Counted from the stretch's first letter, positions 51,179 through 60,560 are shown. The stretch is 64,000 nt of DNA from Sinorhizobium shofinae (GCA_001704765.1 MBFK01000024.1:1-64000); one strand, 5' to 3'. Translations and numbers: made by a program. The notes: a model not told the origin generated them from the sequence alone.

Positions 51179-51280
51179 GTCCTATCCATAAACCATGTTA
51201 CGCCGCTCTGGAATCGGCAGGACGGAAGCGCATCGCCCCTGGGCGGAATTGCCTATTCTACCATGGCATCACGGCGTGCA

Positions 51281-53203
51281 TCAGAATGATTGGCCAATGC
51301 CCGCATAGATGCCGTAATCGGTGCCGCCCGGATATTTGTTGAGCGGTACCGCGAAATCGAGACGAATGGGTCCGAAGGGCGTCGCATAGCGAAGGCCGAT
51401 GCCAGCCCCGGCGCGTATGTCGGAGAAATCCGGCGTCGTGCCCGTCGATACGCTGCCGGCGTCGATGAAGGGCACGAGGCCGATCGTATCGGTTATCGCA
51501 ATGCGGACTTCGAGCGAGCCGTTCACATACGAGCGGCCGCCGGTCAGCTTGTTCTCGGCATTGCGCGGGCTGATCTCCTGGAAGGAATAGCCGCGCACCG
51601 AGCCGCCGCCGCCGAGGAAGAAGCGCCGGGTCGCCGGAATGTCGGAAAGTTCGTCGCCGCCGACAAGCACGCCGGCGCCAAGCTTCCCGGCAAGCACGAA
51701 GCGCTTTTCGCTGCCCAGCGCATAATAGGCGGAGGCGGAGGTCTCGAAGGAGCTGAAAAAGGTCTTGCCCTCGATCTCGTAGCTCGGCTTCGCGTTGATC
51801 ATCGCCCGGTAGCCTTCCGTGGCGTTCAGCTTGTCATCGCGGGTGTCGCGGACATATTCGAGCGGGATCGCGGCGGTCAGATAGGAATTAGAACCGAAGG
51901 CGTCGTCGACATCCGCCAAACCCAGCTCCGCCCCGACGGAAACGGTGTCCTCGGGCGAAAGCTCGAAACCCGCGCCGGCCGCGGCAGTGATCGTCTTGGC
52001 ATTATAGGCATCCGGATCGACGATTGCCGCCTTGACGCTCGCCGTGAAGGTCGATGCCGGTCCGAAGGCACCCGGCTTGGCAAAGAGAATGCCGGCCGAA
52101 TAGTCGAGCCCACCGACATCCGTGGTCTCGCCGATCCGATCGACGGAGCCCTCGATCCTAAGCGACTCGGCACGGCCAAAGAGATTGCGGTGGCCCCAAT
52201 AGCCCTGCAGGCCGAGGCCGTCGGTCGTCGAGACCTGACCGCCGAAACCGAAATAGCGGTGCTTGCCCTCTGACACCTGGATGTTCATCGGGATCGTGCC
52301 GTCCGGCGCAAGCTGGTCGGCCTCGACGATAGTGACGCTGGAGAAGACGTTCAGCGTCCGCAGCCGCTCGGCGGCCTTGCGGATGTTCTCCGGCGAATAG
52401 GGCCGGCCATGATTGAGCCGCGAATAGTCGCGCACAAAATTCGGGTCGACGGTCTTGGTGCCGGTAACGGTGAGATCGCCGACAGGCGCGACAGACCCGG
52501 CGTCCGCCCTGATCGTCACGTCGACGGTGGAGGTGGCATGGTCGGCGACGACGCTGCGTTCGGTGATCTTGGCGAGCGGCCGGCTTTGTTCCTTGAGATC
52601 GACGACGATCTGCTCGCCCGCCTTGATGATCAGCGTCGAGTCGGCGCGGGCGCCGCGCGTGAGATCGTAGGTCGCCGGATCGAGCCCCGCGGCATCGCCC
52701 TCGAACCTTATCGAATCGAGCGTAAAGGCCGGCCCCGGCGTGACGCGCACCGTCACTGGCACGGCTTGGCCATCAGGGAAGGAAGGATCGGGCGGCAGGC
52801 TGTCGATGTCCTGGCCATTGATCAGGATCGTGACGGTGCCGCCGTAACGCGCTTTTTCATAGAGTGCGGCGAGCAGCCGCTCCCGGTCGTCGCGCGCCTT
52901 GATCAAAAGGCCGAGGTCGCCGGAGACCGGCTTTTCCTGATCCTGATTGAGTTGCGAAGCATTCTCGAGCGCCTCGCGCAGTTCCTCGTCGTCCGTGCCG
53001 GGCTCGAAGGTCAGGGCGTAGTTGACGGGGTCAATAGGCTGAACCTGCTCTTCGGCACTTTCGAAAAAGCGCATGCCGAAGATTTTGATCGCATAGGCTC
53101 TGCCGGCGAAAATCGGACCGAGCGCCGTCGAGGCCGCAAGAGCGAGCACTGTCGCCGCCTTCCAGTACGCGATACTCGAGCGTGGTGGAGACATCCTCCG
53201 CAT
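51281..53203 (-). CDS. tamA: Outer-membrane assembly factor TamA
   Basis: Omp85/BamA-superfamily outer-membrane barrel, 640 residues. An N-terminal signal sequence (WKAATVLALAASTALGPIFAGRAYA) is followed by POTRA-like domains (about 60-320; FTLDSIRFEGDAAGL and LTVTGTKTVDPNFVRDYS) and a C-terminal 16-strand barrel starting about 330. The barrel motif VRGYSFQEISPRNA and the closing PIRLDFAVPLNKYPGGTDYGIYAGIGQSF match TamA. The signature VRGY lies in the lid loop region. It is upstream of tamB in the same direction. Start ATG 53203; an ATG three codons later is also possible. Confidence 0.93.
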   Translation of the reverse strand: MRRMSPPRSSIAYWKAATVLALAASTALGPIFAGRAYAIKIFGMRFFESAEEQVQPIDPVNYALTFEPGTDDEELREALENASQLNQDQEKPVSGDLGLLIKARDDRERLLAALYEKARYGGTVTILINGQDIDSLPPDPSFPDGQAVPVTVRVTPGPAFTLDSIRFEGDAAGLDPATYDLTRGARADSTLIIKAGEQIVVDLKEQSRPLAKITERSVVADHATSTVDVTIRADAGSVAPVGDLTVTGTKTVDPNFVRDYSRLNHGRPYSPENIRKAAERLRTLNVFSSVTIVEADQLAPDGTIPMNIQVSEGKHRYFGFGGQVSTTDGLGLQGYWGHRNLFGRAESLRIEGSVDRIGETTDVGGLDYSAGILFAKPGAFGPASTFTASVKAAIVDPDAYNAKTITAAAGAGFELSPEDTVSVGAELGLADVDDAFGSNSYLTAAIPLEYVRDTRDDKLNATEGYRAMINAKPSYEIEGKTFFSSFETSASAYYALGSEKRFVLAGKLGAGVLVGGDELSDIPATRRFFLGGGGSVRGYSFQEISPRNAENKLTGGRSYVNGSLEVRIAITDTIGLVPFIDAGSVSTGTTPDFSDIRAGAGIGLRYATPFGPIRLDFAVPLNKYPGGTDYGIYAGIGQSF

Positions 53204-53600
53204 CCCGTTTCAGGCGACTCTTTACTCAATGCCTGCATGTGCGGCAATGGGGCACTCTAGCAGGGCAAAGTTTTCCATTTGTTAACGATCAGGGGCGGCC
53301 GTATCCACCCCCGAAGTGGCGATTCGAGTCGAATTTTCGGAACAAACGACTCGTTCTGTGGTGCTTCGGGCACAAGGAGGAGGGCAGATAGCCGCCGCGG
53401 TTCGGGCGGCTGCGCGGTCTCAAGCGGCCATGTCAGATTGATCCGGAATGACCGGAATGGCGGTGAGCTGCCGCTCGCTAAAGTAACGCGTGATGGCTCT
53501 CTTGCGGGCACCGGCGACTGCTCTTCATAGCGGCGTTACGGCCGATCGCGGACTCAGGCCGACTTTCGCCGCCCGTCCGATTCACCGGAACGGGCCTGGC
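53204..53600. other. Gene-free region with IS-end-like repeats
   Basis: About 400 bases between tamA and the DUF899 gene hold no convincing gene. At 53431-53460 the sequence TGTCAGATTGATCCGGAATG continues with ACCGGAATGG, giving two copies of CCGGAATG. To my recollection this resembles terminal sequences of IS21-type elements in rhizobia, and suggests a remnant. No transposase fragment was recognised and no second end was found. Confidence 0.35.
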
Positions 53601-54395
53601 TCATGGCTTCGTGCGCGCATCTTGGTTCCGGAACGCCGCCTCTCCGGCGTCCGACACCTCGACCCACTTCTTGTCGGGCGCTGCGTCTGCGACGTAGCTG
53701 TCGTGCCAGTTCCACCACTTATAGGTCGGGGTCTGAGGATAGCCCTCGGGCGAATCCTCCCAGACTTCCTGTCGGCCCAGCGGCGTGATGTCCAGGTAGT
53801 TCCAGGTGCTGCCCATCTGCTCGTCGCCGCGGTTGTTGATGAAGTAAGTGCGGAACACGCGGTCGCCGTCGCGGTAGAACACGTTCGTACCGTGCCACTC
53901 GTCCACGCCGAAGTCGGCGTCGAAGCTGTCCGTGATGGTAAACCACGGCATCTCCCAGCCCATCCGCGCCTTCAGCCGCGCGATGTCCGCCTGAGGTGCA
54001 CGCGAGACGAAGACGAGGGTGGTGTCTCGGGCGTTCAGGTGGGCGAGGTGGGCGACCTGGTCGGCCACCATGGAGCAGCCTCGGCAGGCGTGGTCGGGCC
54101 AACCGAATACCCCAGGCTCGAAGAATGCGCGGTAGACGATCAGCTGACGCCGGCCGTCGAACAGGTCGAGCAGGCTGGCCTTGCCCGCTGGCCCCTCGAA
54201 CGCATACGCCTTCTCCACGGCCATCCACGGCATTCGCCGGCGCTCAGCGGCCAGGGCGTCACGGGCGCGGGTCTGGGCCTTTTCCTTCACGAGCAGCTGC
54301 TTGCGGGCCGCCTCCCACGCCTGCGGCGAAACGACCGGTGGTGTGTGCATGGCAGGCTGTCCACCTGTCCGTCCGTTCTCGGCTGATGTCGTCAT
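53601..54395 (-). CDS. DUF899 thioredoxin-like protein
   Basis: A 264-residue DUF899-family protein with a thioredoxin-like fold. Diagnostic blocks: RRRMPWMAVEKAYAFEGPAGKASLLDLFDGRRQLIVYRAFF, the WPDHACRGCSMVADQV motif (about 120-135, C-x-x-C), and the conserved DEWHGTNVFYRDGDRVFRTYF. The C-terminal NYLDITPLGRQEVWED-PEGYPQTPTYKWWNWHD is also typical. Function is not established; a redox role is guessed from the fold. Start has GGAGGTTTCAAGCC. The gene lies in an accessory-looking patch with DUF1801 genes. Confidence 0.85.
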   Translation of the reverse strand: MTTSAENGRTGGQPAMHTPPVVSPQAWEAARKQLLVKEKAQTRARDALAAERRRMPWMAVEKAYAFEGPAGKASLLDLFDGRRQLIVYRAFFEPGVFGWPDHACRGCSMVADQVAHLAHLNARDTTLVFVSRAPQADIARLKARMGWEMPWFTITDSFDADFGVDEWHGTNVFYRDGDRVFRTYFINNRGDEQMGSTWNYLDITPLGRQEVWEDSPEGYPQTPTYKWWNWHDSYVADAAPDKKWVEVSDAGEAAFRNQDARTKP

Positions 54396-54863
54396 GGCTT
54401 GAAACCTCCAAATTGGACGAATTCCCGCGCCTCCTGGCCGAAGCGCGATTCCATTCGCTGTTCATCGCTCGTTGTTGGTCGTGAGACTAGTTTGGCACCG
54501 AAAAGCGAACGGTGGGAGTAACAAGTGTGGCGGTATACCGAGGGAGTCGCTGATTACAGCCGCGGCGCATGCGTTCGAAGCGGGATTCTCCTCGGCGCGC
54601 CGAAAAACCAGGCGCGAAGTGTTGCTGAGGTTCTCCTCCCCGGACCGTCCGCCAAAGAGCGCGACATGAGCCGACGTTCCGAGCAATCCGGTCGTTTGGC
54701 TGCGATCCCGAAGCGGTCGGTGGCGGCACTGATCTGACCGGAAGGCTGGTTACCGTCACAGCGAGACGCTATCATCTCGGGCACACGCGCTGGTATAGGT
54801 GGCACAACCTGCCACTCGGCGCAGAATATCCTGAGCGGCACGCCTGTCAGCGGAGTGAGTTCA
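54396..54863. other. Gene-free region upstream of the DUF899 and DUF1801 genes
   Basis: The 468 bases between the divergent DUF899 and DUF1801 genes contain no gene I can support. Short open frames have no recognisable homology, though phrases such as the sequence around 54540-54740 look like eroded coding DNA. A TCCAAATTGGA palindrome lies at 54409-54419, 14 bases upstream of the DUF899 start, and could be an operator. Confidence 0.4.
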
Positions 54864-55445
54864 ATGGCCGAGAAGACGTCCATCAAGTCGACGAAGGTCG
54901 CTGCGAAGGCGGCCAAGCCGCGCGAGCCGATCGCCAAGTCATCGGCCCGCAAGCCGACGAACGCCGCGGCTACGACGCTGCCGGCGCACTCTGCAGGGCC
55001 CGAAGCCACCGCAACGAACAGCGAGGGCCTCGCAGTGGCCGCGAAGCCGACCCTCCTTTCAGGCGGCAACCCTCAGATCGCGAAAGGTTATGGTGACGCC
55101 CCCGTGCAGGCCTACATCGCCGCCATGCCGGGCTGGAAAAGCGACGTCGGGCGGCGCCTCGACGCGCTCATCGAGCGCACTGTCCCCGACGTGCACAAGG
55201 CGGTCAAATGGAACTCGCCGCTGTACGGAGTGGAGGGTGAGGGCTGGTTCCTCGGCATCCATTGCTTCACGAAGTACGTCAAGGTGGCTTTCTTCCGCGG
55301 CACGTCGCTTCATCCTGTCCCTCCCGGCGGGTCCAAGCAGAAGGAAGTGCGTTACCTCGACATCCGCGAGGACGATCAGCTCGACGAGGCTCAGTTCGTC
55401 GATTGGGTGAAGCAAGCCAGCCAATTGCCGGGCGAACGAATGTGA
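54864..55445 (+). CDS. DUF1801 protein with Lys/Ala-rich N-terminal tail
   Basis: A 193-residue protein. The first about 75 residues are a low-complexity Lys/Ala/Pro tail (STKVAAKAAKPREPIAKSSARKP), reminiscent of histone-H1-like or nucleoid-associated tails. The rest is a DUF1801/YdhG-like domain: VQAYIAAMPGWKSDVGRRLDALIERTVPDVHKAVKWNSPLYG and CFTKYVKVAFFRGTSL. I preferred ATG 54864 to GTG 54855. It is followed by a second DUF1801 protein. Function unknown; the domain family is thought to include iron-binding or DNA-protecting members, but I cannot assign one. Confidence 0.8.
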   Translation: MAEKTSIKSTKVAAKAAKPREPIAKSSARKPTNAAATTLPAHSAGPEATATNSEGLAVAAKPTLLSGGNPQIAKGYGDAPVQAYIAAMPGWKSDVGRRLDALIERTVPDVHKAVKWNSPLYGVEGEGWFLGIHCFTKYVKVAFFRGTSLHPVPPGGSKQKEVRYLDIREDDQLDEAQFVDWVKQASQLPGERM

Positions 55446-55518
55446 GCGGCGGGTGCCAGGTGCGTGCGTGGCGTCAGCGGACGCAGAGTATTCAAATAAC
55501 GAGCGAGCGAAAATTACC

Positions 55519-55980
55519 ATGAAGAAAGCGACAACAGTGAAGAAAAGCAGCTCAGACGAAGAAAAGGGAGGGGACTCTCCCTCTCGGCTGATAGATGCGA
55601 GAATTAAGGAGCTAAGTGACTGGCGGGGCGAGATGCTGGCTCGGGTCCGAATGCTCATCAAGCAGGCCGACCCCGAAGTGGTCGAGGAGTGGAAGTGGAG
55701 AGGGGTTCCGGTCTGGTCGCACGCCGGAATGATCTGCACCGGTGAGACCTACAAGAATGTCGTGAAAATGACCTTTGCCAAGGGCGCTTCGTTGGAAGAC
55801 CCGTCAGGCCTCTTCAACTCCAGCCTCGAAGGCAACACCAGGCGTGCCATCGATTTCCATGAGGGCGACAAGATTGATGAAGAGGCGTTGAAGGCGCTCG
55901 TTCGTGCCGCTGTGGCACTCAACACGTCGGTGCGAGCGACCGCGCGCCCCGTCCGCTCTCATAGACCAAAGAGCGCTTGA
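55519..55980 (+). CDS. Second DUF1801 protein
   Basis: A 153-residue DUF1801-like protein. The domain spans about 25-130: WRGEMLARVRMLIKQADPEVVEEWKWRGVPVWSHAGMICTGETYKNVVKMTFAKGASL, with the same order of elements as its neighbour (conserved W-G-V-P-V-W replaces WNSPLYG). A lysine-rich start (MKKATTVKKSSSDEEKGG) and a basic tail (RPVRSHRPKSA) flank it. It lies 73 bases after the first DUF1801 gene. The two are diverged, so the pair is not a recent duplication. Function unknown. Confidence 0.78.
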   Translation: MKKATTVKKSSSDEEKGGDSPSRLIDARIKELSDWRGEMLARVRMLIKQADPEVVEEWKWRGVPVWSHAGMICTGETYKNVVKMTFAKGASLEDPSGLFNSSLEGNTRRAIDFHEGDKIDEEALKALVRAAVALNTSVRATARPVRSHRPKSA

Positions 55981-56076
55981 GGAGCGTCGTAAAACCGGCC
56001 AAATGACCTCGCACCGCACTCACCCAAATCCTCCAAGGCGCAAAACCGCCGGTCGTTGCCGGTCACGGTATGCCAC

Positions 56077-56104
56077 AAAAAAAAGCCCCGGATCGCTCCG
56101 GGGC
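56077..56104 (-). terminator. Terminator of the glycine-zipper lipoprotein gene
   Basis: GCCCCGGA (56085-56092) and TCCGGGGC (56097-56104) pair around a 4-base loop; on the minus strand the hairpin is followed by eight Ts (56077-56084). It lies 26 bases past the stop. Confidence 0.92.
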
Positions 56105-56130
56105 CGTTCGTTCGATGATTGTCGCAGCAA

Positions 56131-56382
56131 TCAGCAAGCGTCGATGTAGCGGCGGCCGTAGCGATCGCGGTAGTAGCACTGGCCCGGCTGGTCGGTGACA
56201 TGGCCGATCACAGCGCCCGAAACACCGCCGATAGCGGCGCCGACGGCCGCGCCGCGCACGTCCCCGGTGATCGCGCCGCCGATGATCGCGCCCGACGCGG
56301 CACCGATTCCGGCACCCTTTTCCGTCTGCGTGCAGCTTGCGACCGACAGGGCGACCAGAACAAGTGCGATGGCTTTTTTCAT
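56131..56382 (-). CDS. Glycine-zipper lipoprotein
   Basis: An 83-residue predicted outer- or inner-membrane lipoprotein. The signal peptide MKKAIALVLVALSVASC has the lipobox VASC with Cys17. The body is a Gly/Ala glycine-zipper (GAGIGAASGAIIGGAITGDVRGAAVGAAIGG, about 24-54), and the end has CYYRDRYGRRYIDAC. Start at 56382 follows GAGAGGACAAT; the longer upstream frame is not homologous. Glycine-zipper lipoproteins are common in rhizobia and of uncertain role, possibly envelope integrity. The C-terminal cysteines could form a disulfide. Confidence 0.8.
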   Translation of the reverse strand: MKKAIALVLVALSVASCTQTEKGAGIGAASGAIIGGAITGDVRGAAVGAAIGGVSGAVIGHVTDQPGQCYYRDRYGRRYIDAC

Positions 56383-56810
56383 ATTGTCCTCTCCGATCTC
56401 TACGGATGTCAGCCTGTCGCTTCGTCCGTCTCTTGAGTGATGGTGGTGAGACGCAGCCCGCGTCCCTCCACTTGAACTTGCAATGCGGAAAATACCCCGC
56501 CGCCCAGGAAAGTCCACTGGAGGCGGCGCGATCGTCCGGCCGCAAGATAATGCGATCTTTCCTGAACAGAAGATGAAGGCGCTGTTTCCGGCGTTACATG
56601 CCGTATCGGATTTTTTTGTCCTTCTGCAGCCGAGACGGTTGCGACATTCGGAAAAAAGACAAATGATACAACGTCGCCAATAGGTCCGGGAGGAGCGGGC
56701 CGCTGGCAGAGGGCATTGATATCAGGGCGCGTACTTCAAGTCGCGTGAACGTATCTCACCCGATTTGAAGCCGCGCTCATCTTGGTACGGACCGAACCCG
56801 GAGGAGCGAA
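56383..56810. other. Gene-free region upstream of coxS
   Basis: The 428 bases between the divergent lipoprotein gene and coxS hold no supported gene. The coxS promoter is expected here; I see no clear sigma-70 pair. A run GGATTTTTTTGTCC sits at about 56610. A good ribosome site GGAGGAGCGAA precedes coxS. Confidence 0.4.
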
Positions 56811-57299
56811 ATGGCGAAAATAACAATGACGGTCAACGGCCGCCAAGTGAGCGGCGTCTGCGATGACCGGACGCTGCTGGTGCACTTTATCCGCGAAAAT
56901 CTTGGACTGACCGGTACGCATGTCGGCTGCGACACCTCGCAGTGCGGCGCCTGCGTCGTCCACATGGACGGTCAATCGGTGAAGAGCTGTTCCATCCTCG
57001 CTGCCCAGGCAGCAGGTTCGTCGATCACGACCATCGAGGGGCTGGCGCAAAACGGCGAGCTCCATCCGGTGCAGGCGGCCTTCAAGGCGCATCACGGCCT
57101 GCAATGCGGCTTCTGCACCCCCGGCATGGTGATGACGGCGCTCGACATGATCCGGCGTCACGGCAGCGATCTCGACGAGGCGACGGTTCGCGCCGAACTC
57201 GAAGGCAATATCTGTCGATGCACCGGCTATCACAACATCGTCAAGGCGATCCTGGCTGCGGCCCATGAAATGGGCGGCGTGCGTCAGGCCGCGGAATGA
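56811..57299 (+). CDS. coxS: CO dehydrogenase-like small subunit (2Fe-2S)
   Basis: Iron-sulfur subunit of a molybdenum hydroxylase, 162 residues, carrying electrons from the Mo centre to FAD. Two [2Fe-2S] clusters are visible: the plant type in [18 protein letters not shown] (about 40-57) and the alpha-helical type in [10 protein letters not shown] and [14 protein letters not shown] (about 100-140). Ribosome site GGAGGAGCGAA. First gene of the order S-L-M, which is characteristic of form II (BMS) enzymes; true CO oxidation is unproven for most of these. Confidence 0.93.
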   Translation: MAKITMTVNGRQVSGVCDDRTLLVHFIRENLGLTGTHVGCDTSQCGACVVHMDGQSVKSCSILAAQAAGSSITTIEGLAQNGELHPVQAAFKAHHGLQCGFCTPGMVMTALDMIRRHGSDLDEATVRAELEGNICRCTGYHNIVKAILAAAHEMGGVRQAAE

Positions 57300-57356
57300 G
57301 CGGCAAGCCGCTCGAAGCAATCCAGGATTTCGCTTAGTCTCGGGAGGAGATAGACA

Positions 57357-59702
57357 ATGGGCATTGATGGGATCGGCGCGCGTGTGCCGCGCAAGGAAGA
57401 CAGGCGTTTCCTGACGGGCAAGGGGCGCTACACGGATGACATGTCGGTGCCCGGCATGAAATATGCAGTCTTTGTGCGCAGTCCGCATGCGCATGCGACG
57501 ATCGCCGGGATCGACGCGACCGCAGCCAAGGCTATGCCCGGCGTCATCGACGTGCTCGATGGCAAGCAATTGCTGGCCGACGGGATCGGCAATCTGATCT
57601 GCGGCTGGATGATCCATTCCAAGGACGGCACGCCGATGAAGATGGGCGCCTGGCGACCGCTTGCCGACAGGACGGTGCGCTATGTGGGCGACGCCGTCGC
57701 GATCGTCGTGGCCGACAGTGTCGCCGAAGCGCGCGATGCCGCCGAGGCGGTCGTCGTCGACTACGACCTCCTGCCGGTCGTTACTGATCCGGTCCAGGCG
57801 ATTGCCGATGGGCAGCCGCAGCTTCACCCGGAAGCCTCGAACAATCTGATCTTCGACTGGGAGCTCGGCGATGCCGCTGCCGTCGACCAGGCGCTCGCGG
57901 CCGCGGCGCATGTGACGGAGCTGAAGATCTTCAACAACCGTCTGTCGCCCAATCCGATGGAGCCGCGCGCGACGCTCGGGATCTACGATGCCGGCGACGA
58001 TCACTATACCTGCTATACGACCAGCCAGAACCCGCACGTGGCGCGGCTGGTGATGAGCGCCTTCTACAATGTCGCGCCGGAAAACAAGCTCAGGGTGATC
58101 GCGCCCGACGTCGGTGGCGGCTTCGGCTCGAAGATCTTCATCTATCCGGAGGAGATCGTCTGTCTCTGGGCCTCGAAGCGGACCGGCGTGCCGGTCAAGT
58201 GGACGTGCGACCGCACCGAAGCCTTCCTCACCGACGCGCACGGCCGCGATCACGTCTCCACCGTGAAGATGGCCTTTGACGCCGGCAACCGGATCACCGC
58301 GCTGAAGGTCGACACGATCGCCAATCTCGGCGCCTATATGTCGCTCTTCTCCTCCTGCGTGCCGACCTATCTCTATGCGACGCTGCTTTCCGGGCAATAC
58401 GATATCCCGGCGATTCACGCCAATGTCCGGACGGTCTATACCAATACAGCTCCGGTCGACGCCTATCGCGGCGCCGGGCGCCCAGAGGCGACCTACCTTC
58501 TCGAACGGACGATGGAGACGGCGGCGCGCGAGCTCGGCATTTCGCCGGCTGAACTCCGTCGCACCAACTTCATCCGCTCGTTCCCGCACCAGACGCCGGT
58601 CATCATGAATTACGATGCCGGTGATTACGAAACATCTCTCAACGCGGCGATGGCAGCGGCCGACTGGAACGGCTTTGCGGCACGCAAGGCCGAGGCCGAA
58701 GGTCGCGGCATGAAGCGCGGCATAGGGATGAGCTGTTATATCGAGGCCTGCGGGCTAGCGCCCTCGGCGGCAGCCGGCTCGCTCGGCGCCGGCGTGGGAT
58801 TGTGGGAATCGGCCGAGGTCAAGGTCAACATGGTCGGCACGATCGAGGTGATGACCGGCTCGCATAGCCACGGCCAGGGGCACGAGACGACCTTCGCCCA
58901 GCTCGTCGCCGACCGGCTCGGCGTGCCGATCGACAGCATCAACATCGTGCATGGCGACACCGATAAGGTGCAGATGGGCATGGGCACCTACGGTTCACGC
59001 TCCGGTGCGGTCGGCATGTCGGCCCTCGCCAAGGCGCTCGACAAGGTCGAGGCCAAGGCGAAGAAGATCGCGGCGCATCTGATGGAGGCGGACGAGAGCG
59101 ACGTCGTCATCGAAGACGGCGTGCTGAAGGTCGCCGGGACCGACAAGTCGGTCCCCTGGTTCCAGATGGCGCTTGCTGCCTATACCGCCCACAATCTGCC
59201 ACAAGGCCTCGAGCCGGGACTGAAGGAGAGCGCCTTCTACGATCCGGCCAATTTCACCTTCCCGGCCGGCTGCTACATCTGCGAGGTGGAGGTCGATCCG
59301 GAGACCGGCCGGACGAAGGTCGTACAGTTCGTCGCGGCAGACGATTTCGGCAACATCATCAATCCGATGATCGTCGAGGGTCAGGTGCATGGCGGCATTG
59401 CGCAGGGCATCGGCCAGGCCTTGCTCGAGGGGGTCCACTATGATGACAGCGGTCAACTGCTGACGGCGAGCTACATGGACTACGCCATGCCGCGTGCCGA
59501 CGACCTGCCGTCCTTCAAGGTGTCGACCTCGAACACGCCCTGTCCGAGCAATCCGCTCGGCGTCAAGGGCTGCGGCGAGGCTGGCGCGATCGGCTCGCCG
59601 CCGGCGCTGATCAACGCCATTACCGACGCGATCGGCAACAATGCCCTGACCATGCCGGCGACGCCGGAAAAGGTCTGGGCAGCCGCTCAAGCCGCCAACT
59701 GA
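57357..59702 (+). CDS. coxL: CO dehydrogenase-like large (molybdopterin) subunit, form II
   Basis: Catalytic subunit of the xanthine oxidase family, 781 residues. The active-site loop reads AYRGAGR (about residues 369-375), the form II signature; authentic form I CoxL has AYRCSFR. Other molybdopterin blocks are GGGFGSK (about 259), TGSHSHGQGHETTFAQ (about 500) and the C-terminal GCGEAGAIGSPP. Ribosome site GGGAGGAGATAGAC. Substrate may be CO at low affinity or another aldehyde or N-heterocycle; form II enzymes in rhizobia have been reported with weak CO activity. Confidence 0.93.
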   Translation: MGIDGIGARVPRKEDRRFLTGKGRYTDDMSVPGMKYAVFVRSPHAHATIAGIDATAAKAMPGVIDVLDGKQLLADGIGNLICGWMIHSKDGTPMKMGAWRPLADRTVRYVGDAVAIVVADSVAEARDAAEAVVVDYDLLPVVTDPVQAIADGQPQLHPEASNNLIFDWELGDAAAVDQALAAAAHVTELKIFNNRLSPNPMEPRATLGIYDAGDDHYTCYTTSQNPHVARLVMSAFYNVAPENKLRVIAPDVGGGFGSKIFIYPEEIVCLWASKRTGVPVKWTCDRTEAFLTDAHGRDHVSTVKMAFDAGNRITALKVDTIANLGAYMSLFSSCVPTYLYATLLSGQYDIPAIHANVRTVYTNTAPVDAYRGAGRPEATYLLERTMETAARELGISPAELRRTNFIRSFPHQTPVIMNYDAGDYETSLNAAMAAADWNGFAARKAEAEGRGMKRGIGMSCYIEACGLAPSAAAGSLGAGVGLWESAEVKVNMVGTIEVMTGSHSHGQGHETTFAQLVADRLGVPIDSINIVHGDTDKVQMGMGTYGSRSGAVGMSALAKALDKVEAKAKKIAAHLMEADESDVVIEDGVLKVAGTDKSVPWFQMALAAYTAHNLPQGLEPGLKESAFYDPANFTFPAGCYICEVEVDPETGRTKVVQFVAADDFGNIINPMIVEGQVHGGIAQGIGQALLEGVHYDDSGQLLTASYMDYAMPRADDLPSFKVSTSNTPCPSNPLGVKGCGEAGAIGSPPALINAITDAIGNNALTMPATPEKVWAAAQAAN

Positions 59703-59718
59703 CCCGGGAGGCACCAAA

Positions 59719-60516
59719 ATGTACCAGACGAATTATCACAGGGCCTCCTCGGTCCAGGAGGCGGTGCAAATGATGGGGGCTGCAACGGAGGGCAAATATC
59801 TCTCCGGCGGCATGACGCTCATCCCGACGATGCGGCAACGGCTCGCCGCGCCGAGCGACCTCATCGATCTCCGTCATATCGCCGAGATGAAGGGGATCGC
59901 CGTCAACGGCCGGTCAGTTCGGATCGGCGCCGCGACCACCCATGAGGAGGTCGCCACCTCCGCCGAGTTGAGGACGGTTTGCCCGGCCCTTTGCGGGCTC
60001 GCCGGTCACATCGGCGACCCCGCCGTGCGCCACATGGGAACGATCGGCGGCTCCATCGCCAACAATGACCCGGCGGCCGACTACCCGGCCGCGATGCTGG
60101 CGCTCGATGCGGTGATCGTCACCGACAGGCGCGAGATCAAGGCGGGCGACTTTTTCACGGGCCTCTTCGAAACGGCGCTGGAGGACGGCGAGATCATCAC
60201 CGCGGTCCGCTTCGACGCGCCGGCGAAGGCGGCCTACCAGAAGTTTGCCAATCCGGCCTCGCGCTACGCCATGGCCGGGGTCTTTGTTGCCAAGCGCGAC
60301 AATGGCGATGTTCGCGTCGCGGTGACCGGGGCCGGCTCGAGCGGCGTCTTCCGCCATCCGGACCTCGAGGCGGCGCTTTCCGCCAACTGGTCGCCGGACG
60401 CGGTAGCGAATGTGACGGTCGACGGATCGGACATGCTTTCCGATCTCCACGCCAGCGCGGCCTACCGCGCCAATCTCGTCAAGGTAATGACGAAGCGCGC
60501 CGTGTCGGCGACCTGA
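59719..60516 (+). CDS. coxM: CO dehydrogenase-like medium (FAD) subunit
   Basis: FAD-binding subunit, 265 residues, passing electrons from the iron-sulfur clusters to the acceptor. The flavin motifs are YLSGGMTLIPTMRQR (about 31-45; AGGHSL-type) and HMGTIGGSIANNDPAADYP (about 109-127; TIGG). The C-terminal CO_deh_flav domain ends the protein. It follows coxL by 16 bases with GGGAGGCACC. Last gene in the operon; a hairpin follows. The operon sits just before hemA, but a terminator separates them. Confidence 0.93.
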   Translation: MYQTNYHRASSVQEAVQMMGAATEGKYLSGGMTLIPTMRQRLAAPSDLIDLRHIAEMKGIAVNGRSVRIGAATTHEEVATSAELRTVCPALCGLAGHIGDPAVRHMGTIGGSIANNDPAADYPAAMLALDAVIVTDRREIKAGDFFTGLFETALEDGEIITAVRFDAPAKAAYQKFANPASRYAMAGVFVAKRDNGDVRVAVTGAGSSGVFRHPDLEAALSANWSPDAVANVTVDGSDMLSDLHASAAYRANLVKVMTKRAVSAT

Positions 60517-60534
60517 GGGGCTACTTAAGTCTTG

Positions 60535-60560
60535 AAAAAGGGCGGCCGTGGCCGTCCTTT
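60535..60560 (+). terminator. Terminator of the coxSLM operon
   Basis: AAAGGGCGG (60537-60545) pairs with CCGTCCTTT (60552-60560), including one G-U pair, around CCGTGG, 21 bases past the coxM stop. Only three Ts end the stem, so strength is moderate. Confidence 0.55.
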
